Assembly: GCF_021730395.1 (NCBI RefSeq)
Contig: NC_069363.1
Location: 47,359,001 to 47,423,000 of the forward strand
Reading direction: 5' to 3'
Length of the DNA: 64,000 nt
DNA from: Mercenaria mercenaria
Taxonomy: Eukaryota; Mollusca; Bivalvia; Venerida; Veneridae
Numbering within the stretch: position 1 is the stretch's first letter; the number at the start of each line of letters is the position of its first letter. Of the stretch, positions 22,733 to 34,200 are shown in pieces. The translations under genes and the position numbers were made by a program. The notes under the pieces were generated by a model that searched no databases, was not told the DNA's origin, and saw only the letters and a program-made list of their open reading frames with translations.

Positions 22733-24650
22733 CAGCTAGTAAATGCATATTCAAAAGGATTATACTTACTGATAGATAAACATGCTCCCTTACGCACAAA
22801 AACTATCGTTCTTCGACCTAGCTGTCCGTGGTTTACAGACGAACTTCATGAGGCTAAACACTTAAAACGCAAGCTTGAGCGCAAATGGCGTAAATCTAAA
22901 CTAACAATCGACCATCGACTTTATAGAGACCAATGTGCTACCGTGAATAAACTCCTTATTCAGGCCCGAACCGACTACTTCTCAGATAAGGTGAAGTCGT
23001 GTGACACTGACCACAAAAGTTTGGCCAGGATAACCAAACATCTACTAGGAGACAGCCATGATGCTTCCCGTCCCTCTAACTCATCATCAAAGAACTTGCG
23101 CAGAAGTTTAGTGACTTTCTCATCGGAAAATTTGAAAACATTAGGAATGGCTTTTTTTCGCACAGCCAAACTGATTGTGATTCAGTAGACTTGCATTGTT
23201 CAGAACACCAGGAAGTAGCAAACTGTCATATTGAGTTGGCTCCTGCAACGATAGAAGAGGTAAAACAAATCATACAAAAATCTCCAAACAAATCCTGTGA
23301 ACTTGACCCTTTACCAACATGGCTTTTGAAGAAATGTCTCGATGAGCTCTTGCCGTTGAGAACAAACATCATAAATTCATCAATGCAATGGAATTAGGTT
23401 ATGTACCAAAAGAGATAAGACCCCTGCTTAAGAAACCAGGTCTTGAACCAAACATTCTCAAAAACTACAGGCCTGTGTCTAACCTCCATTTCATTTCAAA
23501 AATCTTAGAAAAGGTAGTAGATGCGCGTCTTGAGTGGCATTTGAGTGAAAATAAGCTACATGAGGGACTGCAGTCTGCTTACAGAAAGTTTCATTCAACT
23601 GAGTCGGCTTTGATAAAGGTACAGAATGACATCCTCACATCTCTCGACCAAAATTCTGTAACAGTCCTCGTGCTACTCGATCTGTCTGCAGCTTTCGACA
23701 CGACTGACCACCAAACACTGTTACACCGACTCGAACATCATTTTGGAGTCACAGACAAAGCACTTGCATGGATGTCATCATATCTTAGTGACCGCTATCA
23801 AACTGTGTGCGTTGATGGTGAGTTGTCGACGCCTATGTTGATGAAATACAGTGCGCCCCAGGGATCAGTGCTTGGTCCAAAGAACTATATCATGTACACT
23901 TAACCCGTGGGTGCCATACGCAGAGGTCATGGACTTCTTCATCATTTCTACGCCGATGACTCTCAATTATACCTATCCTTTAAGCCGATAGAGGCTGTGG
24001 CTAGAAGTGAGGCTTTGCGCCGCACTGAGATCTGTCTGACTGAAATTGTCTCGTGGATGCATTGCAACATGCTGATAAAACAGAGGTAATGCTATGCACA
24101 ACTACGCAAAATAGGTCACATCAGACGGTATCTTACCAGTGATATCCCAAAGACCCTTATCAACAGCCTGGTAACTTCACGGTTAGACTACTGTAATGCC
24201 TTGTTAAGTGGTATCCCAAACAGCACATGAAACAAGTTGCAACATGTCCAGAACACGGCAGCTCGCGTCATTACTAAGACGCCCCGTCGCAATCATATAA
24301 CATCGGTTCTGAAGGAGCTCCATTGGTTTCCAGTAAAATACAGGGTGCAGTACAAGGTTCTGACCCACACCTTTCAGGCTTTACACAATCAGTCCCCTGC
24401 CTATATTTTGGATATGATAGAAGTGTATAAACCGGTCAGAAACCTAAGATCACAAGACACGCTGTCACTGGTTATGCCAAAAACTAAAACCATGATGTAT
24501 GGCAATCGCAGTTTTTCGTGTAATGCTCCAAAGCTTTGGAACTCCCTTCTCATAAAGATCAGGGAAGCTGACACGCTAGCTGCTTTCAAAAGCCTGCTAA
24601 AAACCCACTTCTTTGTACAATATTTTGTTAACTGACCGATACATTGATGG
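22727..24650 (+). mobile_element. LINE-A copy 1, CR1/L2-like ORF2, broken
   Basis: The element starts within ORF2, after the endonuclease domain (LLIDKHAPLRTKTIVLRP). The reverse transcriptase is spread over several frames: 22727-23188, 23191-23397, 23388-23903 (motif A LLDLSAAFDTTDHQ; AAPQGSVLG-type motif B region, here SAPQGSVLGP), 23907-24089 (motif C HHFYADDSQLYLSF) and 24237-24635 (thumb/C-terminal part with LDYCNALLSG upstream and LHWFPVKYR). There are four or more breaks and a deletion after 24089, where the sequence jumps from LLIKQR to the RHIRRYLTSD region. The frames fit the CR1/L2 branch of APE-type LINEs. The element abuts LINE-B head to head and cannot be active. Confidence 0.85.
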
Positions 24651-25176
24651 GTTTTTTTCTTCATCATAAAACAGCGTAGAACAGTATTTGATTTAATCAT
24701 ATTTTATTGCTTCTGAACACATAATACATAGCACATATACATATACATAATAAGTAACAAAACCAAATGGGTTGGGCTACAAGTTATTACAACATTAGAA
24801 GTCAGCCCTTCCCAAGTGCGTAACATTAATAGCAAATGAAAAATGAACAGGTGTATTAGTTAAACTTAGCATTCCTTAAAGATATATAATATAGTAATGA
24901 TAGTGATAATAAAGAAGAAGAAGAAGAAGGGAAATATTATGATGATGATATCAATGAAGTAACAAAATGATAACAATAATAGTATTTATGATAAAAATTA
25001 CACGATGATAATTAATAAGTTTTCATATTAGTCAAGTTATGGTTGTAATCATTATAGATGAGTTAAAGAAGAAAAGAAACAAATATGCTGCTCCATATCC
25101 CCGAGCGTCTACCAAGTAATCACACACATCCTGTCTCAAAGTAATGTAAAAATGACAAGAGGACATAAGAAATACA
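24651..25176 (-). other. Probable 3' region of LINE-C, with simple repeats
   Basis: No coding frame. The sequence follows the stop of LINE-C on the minus strand and holds an (AAG)n run (about 24913-24928) and GAT/AAT-rich stretches. I take it as the LINE-C 3' untranslated region plus local simple repeats. The boundary with LINE-A copy 1 lies near 24650-24720. Confidence 0.4.
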
Positions 25177-28100
25177 TTATGTACTGTCGAAACGTCTTGT
25201 GTGTTTGATATAGTTTTGAACTTCTATGAAAAGAGTAGTGTTATGTTCTATAGCAATATTATCATTGCCATATAATAGCTTATTGACACTTAGTGGATGA
25301 AATAATCTTGTTTTAGAAAAATGTTCTCTTCTTTGATGTGAAAAACGAATGCATTTAAAGAAGTAATGTTCTGCGTCTTCCGTTTCGGATCCGCAGTCGC
25401 AGTTTGGATTTTCTCTGATGTGAGTATTAAACAAGTCGGCGTTTAGATTACTGCACTGGTTTCGTATCCTAGCGTGAAACACAGAGTATCGTCTGTCACC
25501 GATTAGGTAAAAAGTAGGGAATTGTGGAGGCTTGAAAATTTCTTTAAGTTTACTTTTGAAAGCCGAAAGAGTTGGTAGCTGACGAGTTTTAATGTTCAGA
25601 TCATTCCATAACTTTATTGCAGAGGGAATAGTAGACTGGGAGTAAATTTCAATACGCCTGGCTAAAATTTGAAAATCGGCATTGTTTCTTAAATTGTACT
25701 TGTTTAAGTCATTCACAGTCGATGGAAATAAATCTAGTAAATATGTTGGAAGATCATCATTTTTTCCTTTGTATATTAAAATTAATTTTTGTAGTTTTCT
25801 ACGGTCAGAAAGAGAAACCCAACCAATTTCGTTAAGAAGTCTTTCTATTGATACTGAACGCGTTAGCCCAGTAACAATACGCGCTGCTTCAAGTTGGATC
25901 TTTTCTAATTGATCTTTTTCATAATTCGTACAGTTATCCCAAACAGCAGAGGCATATTCTAGAACTGGTCTCAAGTAAGCTATATAGATTTTTTTAAGGT
26001 GTGCCTTCTAAGTTTACATTTCAGCGCTCTCATAGATCCTAGCATTTTTGCTGCCGACTTTACAATATTAGATATATGTTCATGCCAAGATCCATCAAAT
26101 GTTTGTGATGTTCGACAAAATTAGAACAATAGATTAGGACATTGTCTACGCGCGAGGGAAAAGAATATAGCTTCTGTTTTTGTAGGATTAACCAGCCATT
26201 GTTTTGACCATTCTGATATTTTTATAAGGTCAGAATTTAGAGAAAGTTCAATTTCGTGTATATCGGAAGACGAAGCGGCTAGAGAACTATCATCTGCAAA
26301 TAATCGTGTCGTACTTATAGGTGAATCTGCGATGTCGTTAACGTATATTAGAAAGAGAAGAGGACCTAACACTGAGCCTTGGGGAACGCCAGCTTTAAGC
26401 TCTTTAGAGTCTGAGAAAGAGGAATGAACGAAAACTTTTTAGCTGCGATTTGAAAGATAGTGAGTAATCCAGTCAATCAGTTTGCCTGAAAAGTCATGAT
26501 GTCTAAGTTTAAAAATAAGACCCTTATGCCAAACTCTATCAAATGCTTTTGATATATCACAAAAGACTATACATATTGCTTTTGTTTCGTCAAAAGATTT
26601 ACAAATTTGATTATAAATATCTATGAGTTGAAAAACTGTGGAATGTCCTGGTAGAAACCCTGATTGACTTTTGTATATTAAATTGTTTGACATTAAAAAA
26701 GTGTGCATGTATCTAAAAATAACACGCTCCATGACTTTACCTACACAACTGATTAAAGAAATTGGTCTATAGTCAGATGGGGTGTTACTTTCTCCTTTTT
26801 AGAATAGTGGCATAACCTTAGCTTGTTTCCAACAATCTGGGTAAATGCCTTCTTGTACGGACCTGTTAAATAAAATATTAAGAGGTTTTTTAACTGTGGA
26901 TGCTGTTCCTTTTAACATACGATGGCTTATTTCGTCGGGTCAAGATGCTTTGTTTAATTGCAGGTTAGAAATAACATCGAATATATCTTGTTCCGAAATT
27001 GTTATATCATTTAGCAAAGAGTCTGTCTTGGCAATGAAAGATGGAAGAGAAACATTCAAATCATCTAAATTTGAAATAGACACAAAATAATTATTCAAAG
27101 TATTTTCCTTTTCAATATCAGACACAGAAAAAGTTTGGTCATTATTTACAAGGGTTGGGATAATGTTATTTCCTTTTGAGTTTTGTTTGACTAACATATT
27201 AACAATTTTCCAATATTGACGCGGATCTGTGTTGGTGCGGTCATTCAAGGTCGTTTCTATATTACTATAAAATAACTCTTTTGCATGTTTTATCATATTA
27301 TTTACTTTTTTGCGTGTACATTTATATTTGTGCCAATCAGAATCTTTTCCGGTGGTTTTTAGTCGATCACGTTGTCGCGAGGTTTTACGTATCTCTGAAT
27401 TGTACCAAGGCTTGTCATTAGGACGGACAGTAACAAAAGATGTCGGTATACATGTTCTTCCTAATTCTAGAAATTTGCTAACAAAAGAGTCGCATGCATT
27501 ATTAAGCGTATCGTATAAAAAGGACCAATCAGTTGCTTGTATCAGATTATTAAACATTTCAAAATCGGCGCGTTTATAATTCCATACTTTTCTTTTAAAA
27601 AGTATATTATGTTGGAGGTTAATTTCAATATGTACATATGTACCGTAATGGTCGCTTATATAATTTTCTGTTTTCAAAATACCAGCCTTGAACACCGAAA
27701 TGCCATTTGAAACAGCTATAGGGTCGATTAAGGTACTAGAGTTATTATAGACGCGAGTTGCTTCTGTAATAAAATTAGTCATGTTGTATATCATGAGCAA
27801 GTCGTTAAATTTTGTATTGGTGTCACTAAGTTGATTTGTATTTACATCTCCAACAAGAATAATGTTATTTGATATTTCAGTAGCTTTATCAATACATACA
27901 GCCAATCTGTCCCAAAAATCAACATTATAATGTGGATGCTTGTAAATAGTGCCAATAAGGAAAGTATTGTTACGATCTTTAATTTCTATCCAAAGAGATT
28001 CTGGTTATATATTTTCTAATTCTTATATTCTTTTTGGTCTCCGAAAGGATGAAAGGTAGACTAGATATCCCCCAGAATGAGAGGTGTTGTCTTTACGAAA

Positions 28101-28544
28101 CATTGTATCAAAACCTTCTAATTGTAAACTGTCGTTATTTATTTCGGCACACAAATGAGTTTCAGTGAAGCATAAAATATCGAAATCTCAGAAATTATCT
28201 GAAATATATTCTAATTTATGTCGTATGCTACGTATATTTTGATGGAGTATCGATAAACAGTGATTCGAGTTCTCATCCGGACCGGGGTTCAACTCAACAT
28301 CTCCTGATAATAGTAACAATTTAATAAGGGTCAGTATATAATAGATATTGGAATAAAATAATTCTAAGGTTCTATTACAACCGTTAAAGTAAGGTGTGTG
28401 ATTTTTGTCTATGTGCGAAAGAACTAGAAAAATGTCAAAACATACCATATATGTAATAATGAAATTGATATATGGCCTGAATTGTAGTGCGGTTCCGATT
28501 ATTAATCTCAGATAATGTAAGATTCTTGTTACAAAAGCGTTCAC
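25177..28544 (-). mobile_element. LINE-C, near full-length non-LTR element with N-terminal 2A
   Basis: One long ORF is readable on the minus strand with about five breaks. The N-terminus (28544-28188) is hydrophobic, then carries GDVELNPGP and SILHQNIRSI, the start of the endonuclease. The endonuclease continues through FTETHL and ILVGDVNTNQL (27905 and upstream). The RT holds FCDISKAFDRVWHKGL (26439-26732), AGVPQGSVLGPLLF (just above 26372) and RLFADDSSLAA (26121-26372). The C-terminal part is 25177-25974, with EYASAVWDNC and a C-D-C-G...H-x4-C zinc-binding-like motif (CDCGSETEDAEHYFFKC). The order EN-RT-C-terminal domain and the motif style put it in the jockey/CR1/L2 group of APE-type LINEs. 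It is the best preserved LINE in the window. Confidence 0.88.
28278..28304 (-). other. 2A ribosome-skipping peptide (GDVELNPGP) in LINE-C
   Basis: Nine codons read GGA GAT GTT GAG TTG AAC and CCC GGT CCG, residues 81-89 of the N-terminal frame. They fit the picornavirus-type 2A consensus D(V/I)ExNPGP. They are preceded by a leucine-rich hydrophobic stretch (LTLIKLLLLS), as in active 2As. The endonuclease begins about ten residues after the site. 2A sequences at this position are known from several APE-type LINEs of animals and trypanosomes. Cleavage would separate an 88-residue leader from the EN-RT protein. Confidence 0.85.
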
Positions 28545-29360
28545 AGATTAAAATGAGTAATATATAAATTTGAATTTCGCAATCCTTAGTCCTCTACAGT
28601 TGAATAGCCCCAAGGCCGCTCTCCAAGAAGTTAAGTCATTACCTATTGGGGAATAAAATCACGTCATTGATCAAGGAGAGAGACCACAGGGCTATTTCAT
28701 GCGTGTGTAATCTGGGCAAGGTGAATGAAAGAAAGTCAGAGCAGACACTCAACAGAAGGGAGCAACAAAGATAAACAAACACTGGTAGCATCTCGTATAC
28801 AAAAGAGGAAAATACACAAAAATATACATGTTTACAATTTCCAAAAGGATCATTTGAGAAAATAAAGTTACACAAATCATTGGAACACAAACAAATAGAT
28901 AGACAAACAAAAATAACTGACACAGTGCCAATAACAGGTATAACTAAAAAGGAGTCGAGCTTCATTATCATTAAAAAGTTTTGCAAATCAATCATTTTAT
29001 GATAACAAAGATCTTACAACACAAAAAAAAAAAACGTAGTAAGAAATTATTTATTTTTTAAACTAAGTATATTAAACAAGACTGAAATAGGGATAAAGTC
29101 CGTACTGTTGGCAAGAAAACATGTAGACTTTGCTGACAAACAAAAACAAAAAAGATACAGCTGGAAATAACGGCTGCAGCTATTTCGCTAACAAACTTCA
29201 TGACAAATTCCAAACAGTATTTTATCCTAGGGTCACCTAAATACTTTTAAATATGTGTTTAAACATATGTTTAATCTATACGTTTTACATTCATGATTTT
29301 TGTTAATGTGGAAAGCATTATTTTTTGTATGCGTATTTGTTTCTATTTTTGCAATTTATT
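28545..29360. other. Probable LINE-C 5' leader and unassigned sequence
   Basis: Just upstream of the LINE-C start on the minus strand the sequence is less AT-rich (28590-28760: CCCCAAGGCCGCTCTCC and neighbours), which fits a LINE 5' untranslated region. A hydrophobic minus-strand frame at 28639-28995 (118 codons) has no recognised domain and I do not call it a gene. 29000-29360 is AT-rich with nothing recognised. Confidence 0.35.
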
Positions 29361-29430
29361 CTGTAAAGCACTTTTGAACGTGTGCATGTGCATGAAAAGA
29401 GTGCTATATAAATGTGGTATAATAATAATA
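29361..29430 (+). mobile_element. SINE tail fragment
   Basis: CTGTAAAGCACTTTTGAACG, then GTGCTATATAAATGTGGTAT and (AAT)n. This is the same 3' tail as in the SINE at 4354-4767 (AAAGCGACTTTGA...GCGCTATATAAATCTGGTAT). Only about 70 bases remain, as expected from 5' truncation. It could instead come from the partner LINE that shares this tail. Confidence 0.7.
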
Positions 29431-29439
29431 ACAGACGCA

Positions 29440-31111
29440 TGGAAAAAGACAGTGATCCTCATATTTGTGAGTATTTTTAACCATAGAATATCACCAGTGA
29501 TGTTGTTAAGAACTGAAACATTAAAATCATTTAAAATTGTATTTTTAATTAAAAAAAACCGACTCCTCCGTAGCCCCGCCATGCATTTCTATGAATGTGT
29601 TTTCTATTACTTCCATACTACGTATAGCCATCAACATCTATATTGTCATCCCCTAGTCAAGGCTTTCGCTTATGCCAACAACATCTAAATTTAAAACATC
29701 AATACAATTTTTACGTAAAATAAACTATCAGAAAATTTATCAACACGCCACCCTCTCACATGAGAAGCTAATTATGTCTTCCCCGGAATGAACTCTTCGG
29801 TTGCTGACCGCTGCCTGTTGCATTTCTTCCTCTACCATGTGTGTTCTTATTAAACAAAGGATTAAAGCTGAAAGCGTGACTTTAATTTACGACAAAACCA
29901 TTGTTTGTACCTTATAGTAAAAACCTTGTCACATCAAACGTCTTAGCGGCACGCTGAATTTATTATGACGCAAAAGAAGTCAGCCCTGTTAGATTTGAAT
30001 AAATTTTATCTAAATCTCAAAAGTTACTTTTTTACAATATCGATGTCGTTTAGATACGTATTACCTTATCATTCCGGCTGCGCCTATGTCAAAAAACTTT
30101 CTTCTTCTGTGACTGTAGTTCAATAACAAAACTACTGATTTATTTTTTTCAAATAAAATAATGATAATAAACTAGGAATACAGATCCTGTGAAGGATAGA
30201 CACAACCATATTGCTAAAACAAGACAATCATACCGTTCAAGTTTTATGAAGATCTGTTGAAAACTGGAGGGTATGGAACACAACAAAAATAATAGAGTAA
30301 TGAGCCGCATTGATAAGTTTTGTAGATAGCAACGCAAAGAACGAACGTCTAACTTTTATTACTCAAGCCGTTTCCACTAAATCGGACATATACCTCCATA
30401 TGTTTAAAGTGGACAGTGATTTTTTCTTGTCTTTAACCGCATGATCAACTTCAGAATTATTACACAAAATTGTTGATTAGTTAACCCTCTGCCAAAAATA
30501 TTAATGGTATGTTGGCTGAAATTTTACAAGCCATGCTGGCTGTGAATTTGGATTATTTTCGCTAAATATTTGTGTATATCGTGTCAGAACAATTGGTCGA
30601 TCCTTCATGGAACCTTTATACTAAAACTGTTTATACTATTTGATTTGTAAAACGACAGCACCGCTAGTGGCCGTGACATACTCCATCATGACAATCTTTT
30701 AAAACAAAAATCTCGTGAGCACGACTTATTATTCCGACATTTTATCTCGAGTGCATCTCGGAATTTCGATCACACGACGTCTTATCTCGAGTGCATGAAA
30801 TCTTATCTTTAGTTTAGTAATTGTTATGTCAGTCGCTTGAGATAATTGTACTTTGAAATATTAAATGCATGTCCTAAACCGTATAAAAAAATCTGATAAC
30901 TCCATTTTGCTTTTAATACACACCGCCGGTTTGGTGTTCAATCCCTTTACAGTTAAGCATCTTTTGTCTGTGTTGGGGATTCACCTATCGGGGATAACAT
31001 TTGTATACTAAACTCTGTTCTGTAACAGTTTACTGTTGATTCTTATTGGACTCCTTAAACAAAATTGAAAGGTCCTGAAATTGTATGTCCTTATTTTATT
31101 CATCTTTTCAG
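29440..31111. other. Region upstream of the STRA6 gene
   Basis: No coding exon recognised. A 15-base direct repeat TTATCTCGAGTGCAT occurs at 30742-30756 and 30782-30796. The STRA6 promoter and at least one non-coding first exon should lie here or further upstream, because a splice acceptor precedes the ATG exon. Confidence 0.4.
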
Positions 31112-31262
31112 ATTCAACAAACTATAGAGTGTACAAGAACAAGGAGACGAAAAGACAATGTCTGTGGATTACAACTCCTCATTTTATCAGTACTGTCAGG
31201 ATGAAGTGTTTGCAGAAAACATTTCATTTGATGATAACCTTCATTGGTTCCTTATACCCGCG
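31112..31262 (+). CDS. STRA6: STRA6 exon with start codon and 5' UTR end
   Basis: The acceptor TCTTTTCAG ends at 31111, so this exon carries 46 bases of 5' UTR before the ATG at 31158, and another non-coding exon must exist upstream. It encodes MSVDYNSSFYQYCQDEVFAE and the start of the first helix. The donor GTATGA is at 31263. Residues 6-8 (NSS) and 21-23 (NIS) are N-glycosylation sequons on the predicted outside. Confidence 0.8.
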
Positions 31263-34200
31263 GTATGACTTGAAATAAGTGATAGTTAGATATCTTAAAA
31301 CCGCAAAAATTTTATAATGTTATAGGCATCATAAAACTGTATTAACTCAATATTATTTCAGATAACAATTTGTTATATGCAGCACACATAATTCCGAGTA
31401 GATTTCAATTTTAGCCAGGTTTATCACATATTTAGTTTCACTGACAGGCTGTCGTGACAAAAGCAATGATCAGACACAATCATAAAGAGTTCCGCGTTTA
31501 GGTATTTTTCCTTTATATTTGATAAATTTAATACGGTTTATATCAGTTTTGGTTACGGACATAAGGTGAGGTAAAAATTAGCAACTGATTATGTTTTTTA
31601 TGTTTCAAACTATACAAATAATATTATGTTCCCCATTACCCTTCCTTATTATTATAAAAAGTAAGATACTGTTTCTCTACGATATCATTTGATTTTCTAC
31701 AGGTAGCTGTTATCGCCCTTCTTTCTTTCATGGAGAAAAGGAAATATTTAAAACCGAATCTTCTCGGAGGACGGCCAGCATTAGTGAGGTACAATTCCAC
31801 CAACTATACATATCTACTGATTTTTTATATTAAGACAATAAAATATGTTAGAAGATCCATACAACCAAGTAATCTAATCCGTGACAGATTACGGAAAGTG
31901 CAACACTTCTCAAAAACCCCAACCTTCACCCCCCCCCCTTCCCAACCTCCGACGCCCCACTTTACTCCCCGCTAGATATTAAAAAACGCAAAAATATAAC
32001 AGTACTTTTCTGTTTTTATACCCTTCTACCAGCAAACATTTGTAAACGTTCCACCAGGCTTTAAACTTAATGTTAAAATCAGATGGAACAGCTGTCCAAA
32101 TAGATTCCAAATAGATGCTATGCATAATTACATGGTAAGAAAAGCTCTACGTAAAATACTACATTTGTATACTGTGCCACATAAACTTTTAAAGTTAGAG
32201 CCATATAGGGAGACAATCAGAACAATCATCTTATGGATTCAATCAATATTTAAACCTTTGACAAATATTAGAGAAAATAATTACCGGAAATAAGATTTAA
32301 CAAGAAATTGATATATCTTTCGTTCATAACGGAAAACTTAGCAGCCAGATTTTAAAAGGCATTATGAGACTTTAACGTAATAATGTAGCAGGTACAAATA
32401 TAACAATAATGAGACTTTCCTTAGTAGGTATGCGTGTAGATTATGTAGATTGTCTAAATAAGGTAAATTTTACATTCTGATTTTTTTTAATTTACTATAT
32501 TTTAAGTCCGTTTGGTTTTCTGGACGAGCCGAGAAACCGATGGGGCATGATGTTTGTATTTGGTGCTGTGACTGGGAATTTTGTCAAAGTTTCTGGGAAA
32601 ATTTTGACAAACGAAGTTTCAAAGTGGGCTAAAGGTATGAAACGAAAACAATTGATTTGTATGTTTTTCTAACACTTCTGGCTCGATTTTGGTAAATTTG
32701 AGATTGACCAGTCTGATAACTTCACAGGTTCTACCATTTTGGCCACATACTAAGGAGGTTATGCGTGTTTGAAAAACTGGAAATCATGACAATATATCAT
32801 CACATTACCTAGATTAAAAACGTGATTAGAATATCATGCGCAGATAAATAAGATAGCCCGTGAACTAATTGATCAATCTGCCGAAAATAAATATGCAGTT
32901 AGTATTGAATGTTGGCTCATTGAAATACTAAACACTGTCATAACATTTGCTTTCAATCTGGGACTTTCTTTTAAGCAAACCTAACGGAATTAAAATATAT
33001 TTATCTAGAAATGTGAATAGTCATTGTAGATTTATATTCTGTATTCGAGATTGCAGTCGAAACTGTGATATTCCTTCAATCTCATGATAATAAAACAGTA
33101 TTGCTGTCGACATTTTCAAATCAGTCCAAACAATGGTCAAGCACATGACTTTGCTGAATTGTCAAGTCTTGAAAAATCGAAGTTTGACTAAACTAGATTC
33201 ATTCGTTATGGAAGAATTATGAAAATTGATTATGACACGCAGTGCTACTTTAACAGTAATTTTAATAACATTGGCTGAACTGATAAATACAATGGAATAC
33301 TATGGAACCTCCATAATCTTAACCCATCTCGAACAAACTATTGTTGTTTTTTTATATCACATTACTTTAGAATTTACCCCTCTAATCCAAACCTTAGTCA
33401 CAATTATGATGTAAATGTTGCTCATTTTTGACACTTTCGAGTCTGTTTACAATTTTAATTATTTCTCAACAAACAATAGATACCAACATTGGTAAACAAA
33501 AGTCATGTCATATTTGCTATGTAGACAAGATGCATGCCATTAGCACAGGCGAGAAAGACACATGTAGTATGAACAGAAATTAAACAGAATAGAAATATTT
33601 GCGATTAGTACAAATGTAATAGTTATTATTTATTTACCCTGTACTTTCTTCACAAATGTTTGTGCAGTCTGTTAAGCAGGTAGTTGATTCTCTGTAAGTG
33701 CGCGTGCTTAATCGGATCTATTAATTACCGGATAAGTAAAGTATTCTTTTAGCTACCTTCTACGAATATAGGAATGGTGAAATCAATGTTTATAAATGAT
33801 ATTGAAAAGTTAAATTAAAATGAAAATTGACATCACACGTAACCAGTTTCTATGTGTTTATATTATATTTTATTGACCTTTACAGTAAGATATACATATT
33901 AGTTAACAACAGCATAAATAACCAAATCGTTTGGACCTTCATGATAATACGTCAATGCCTTACATAACGCAAAAGCAGCCACTCATTTTCTACCAGTAGA
34001 GACCACAGGGACATAGCGAGAGAAAGCCCCCAAACCAGAGAGAAGAGAACTTCTTTAGATACAGGCCTGACAGGCTAACTTAGCATGGCGCTTTGCGAAT
34101 AGACGTTTTTACAAGGAGGCTCTAACATAGGTGGGAGACACTCAAGACTATCTCAGAAATTTCCATTGCCTTGATTCGAACCCCGGAACGCTGAATTGAC

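Noticed and set aside
24401-24700. 99-codon minus-strand frame
   Set aside because: Antisense shadow of the LINE-A copy 1 C-terminal region.
28639-28995. 118-codon hydrophobic minus-strand frame
   Set aside because: No domain, Phe/Leu/Val content as expected from T-rich sequence, and it lies in the probable LINE-C leader.
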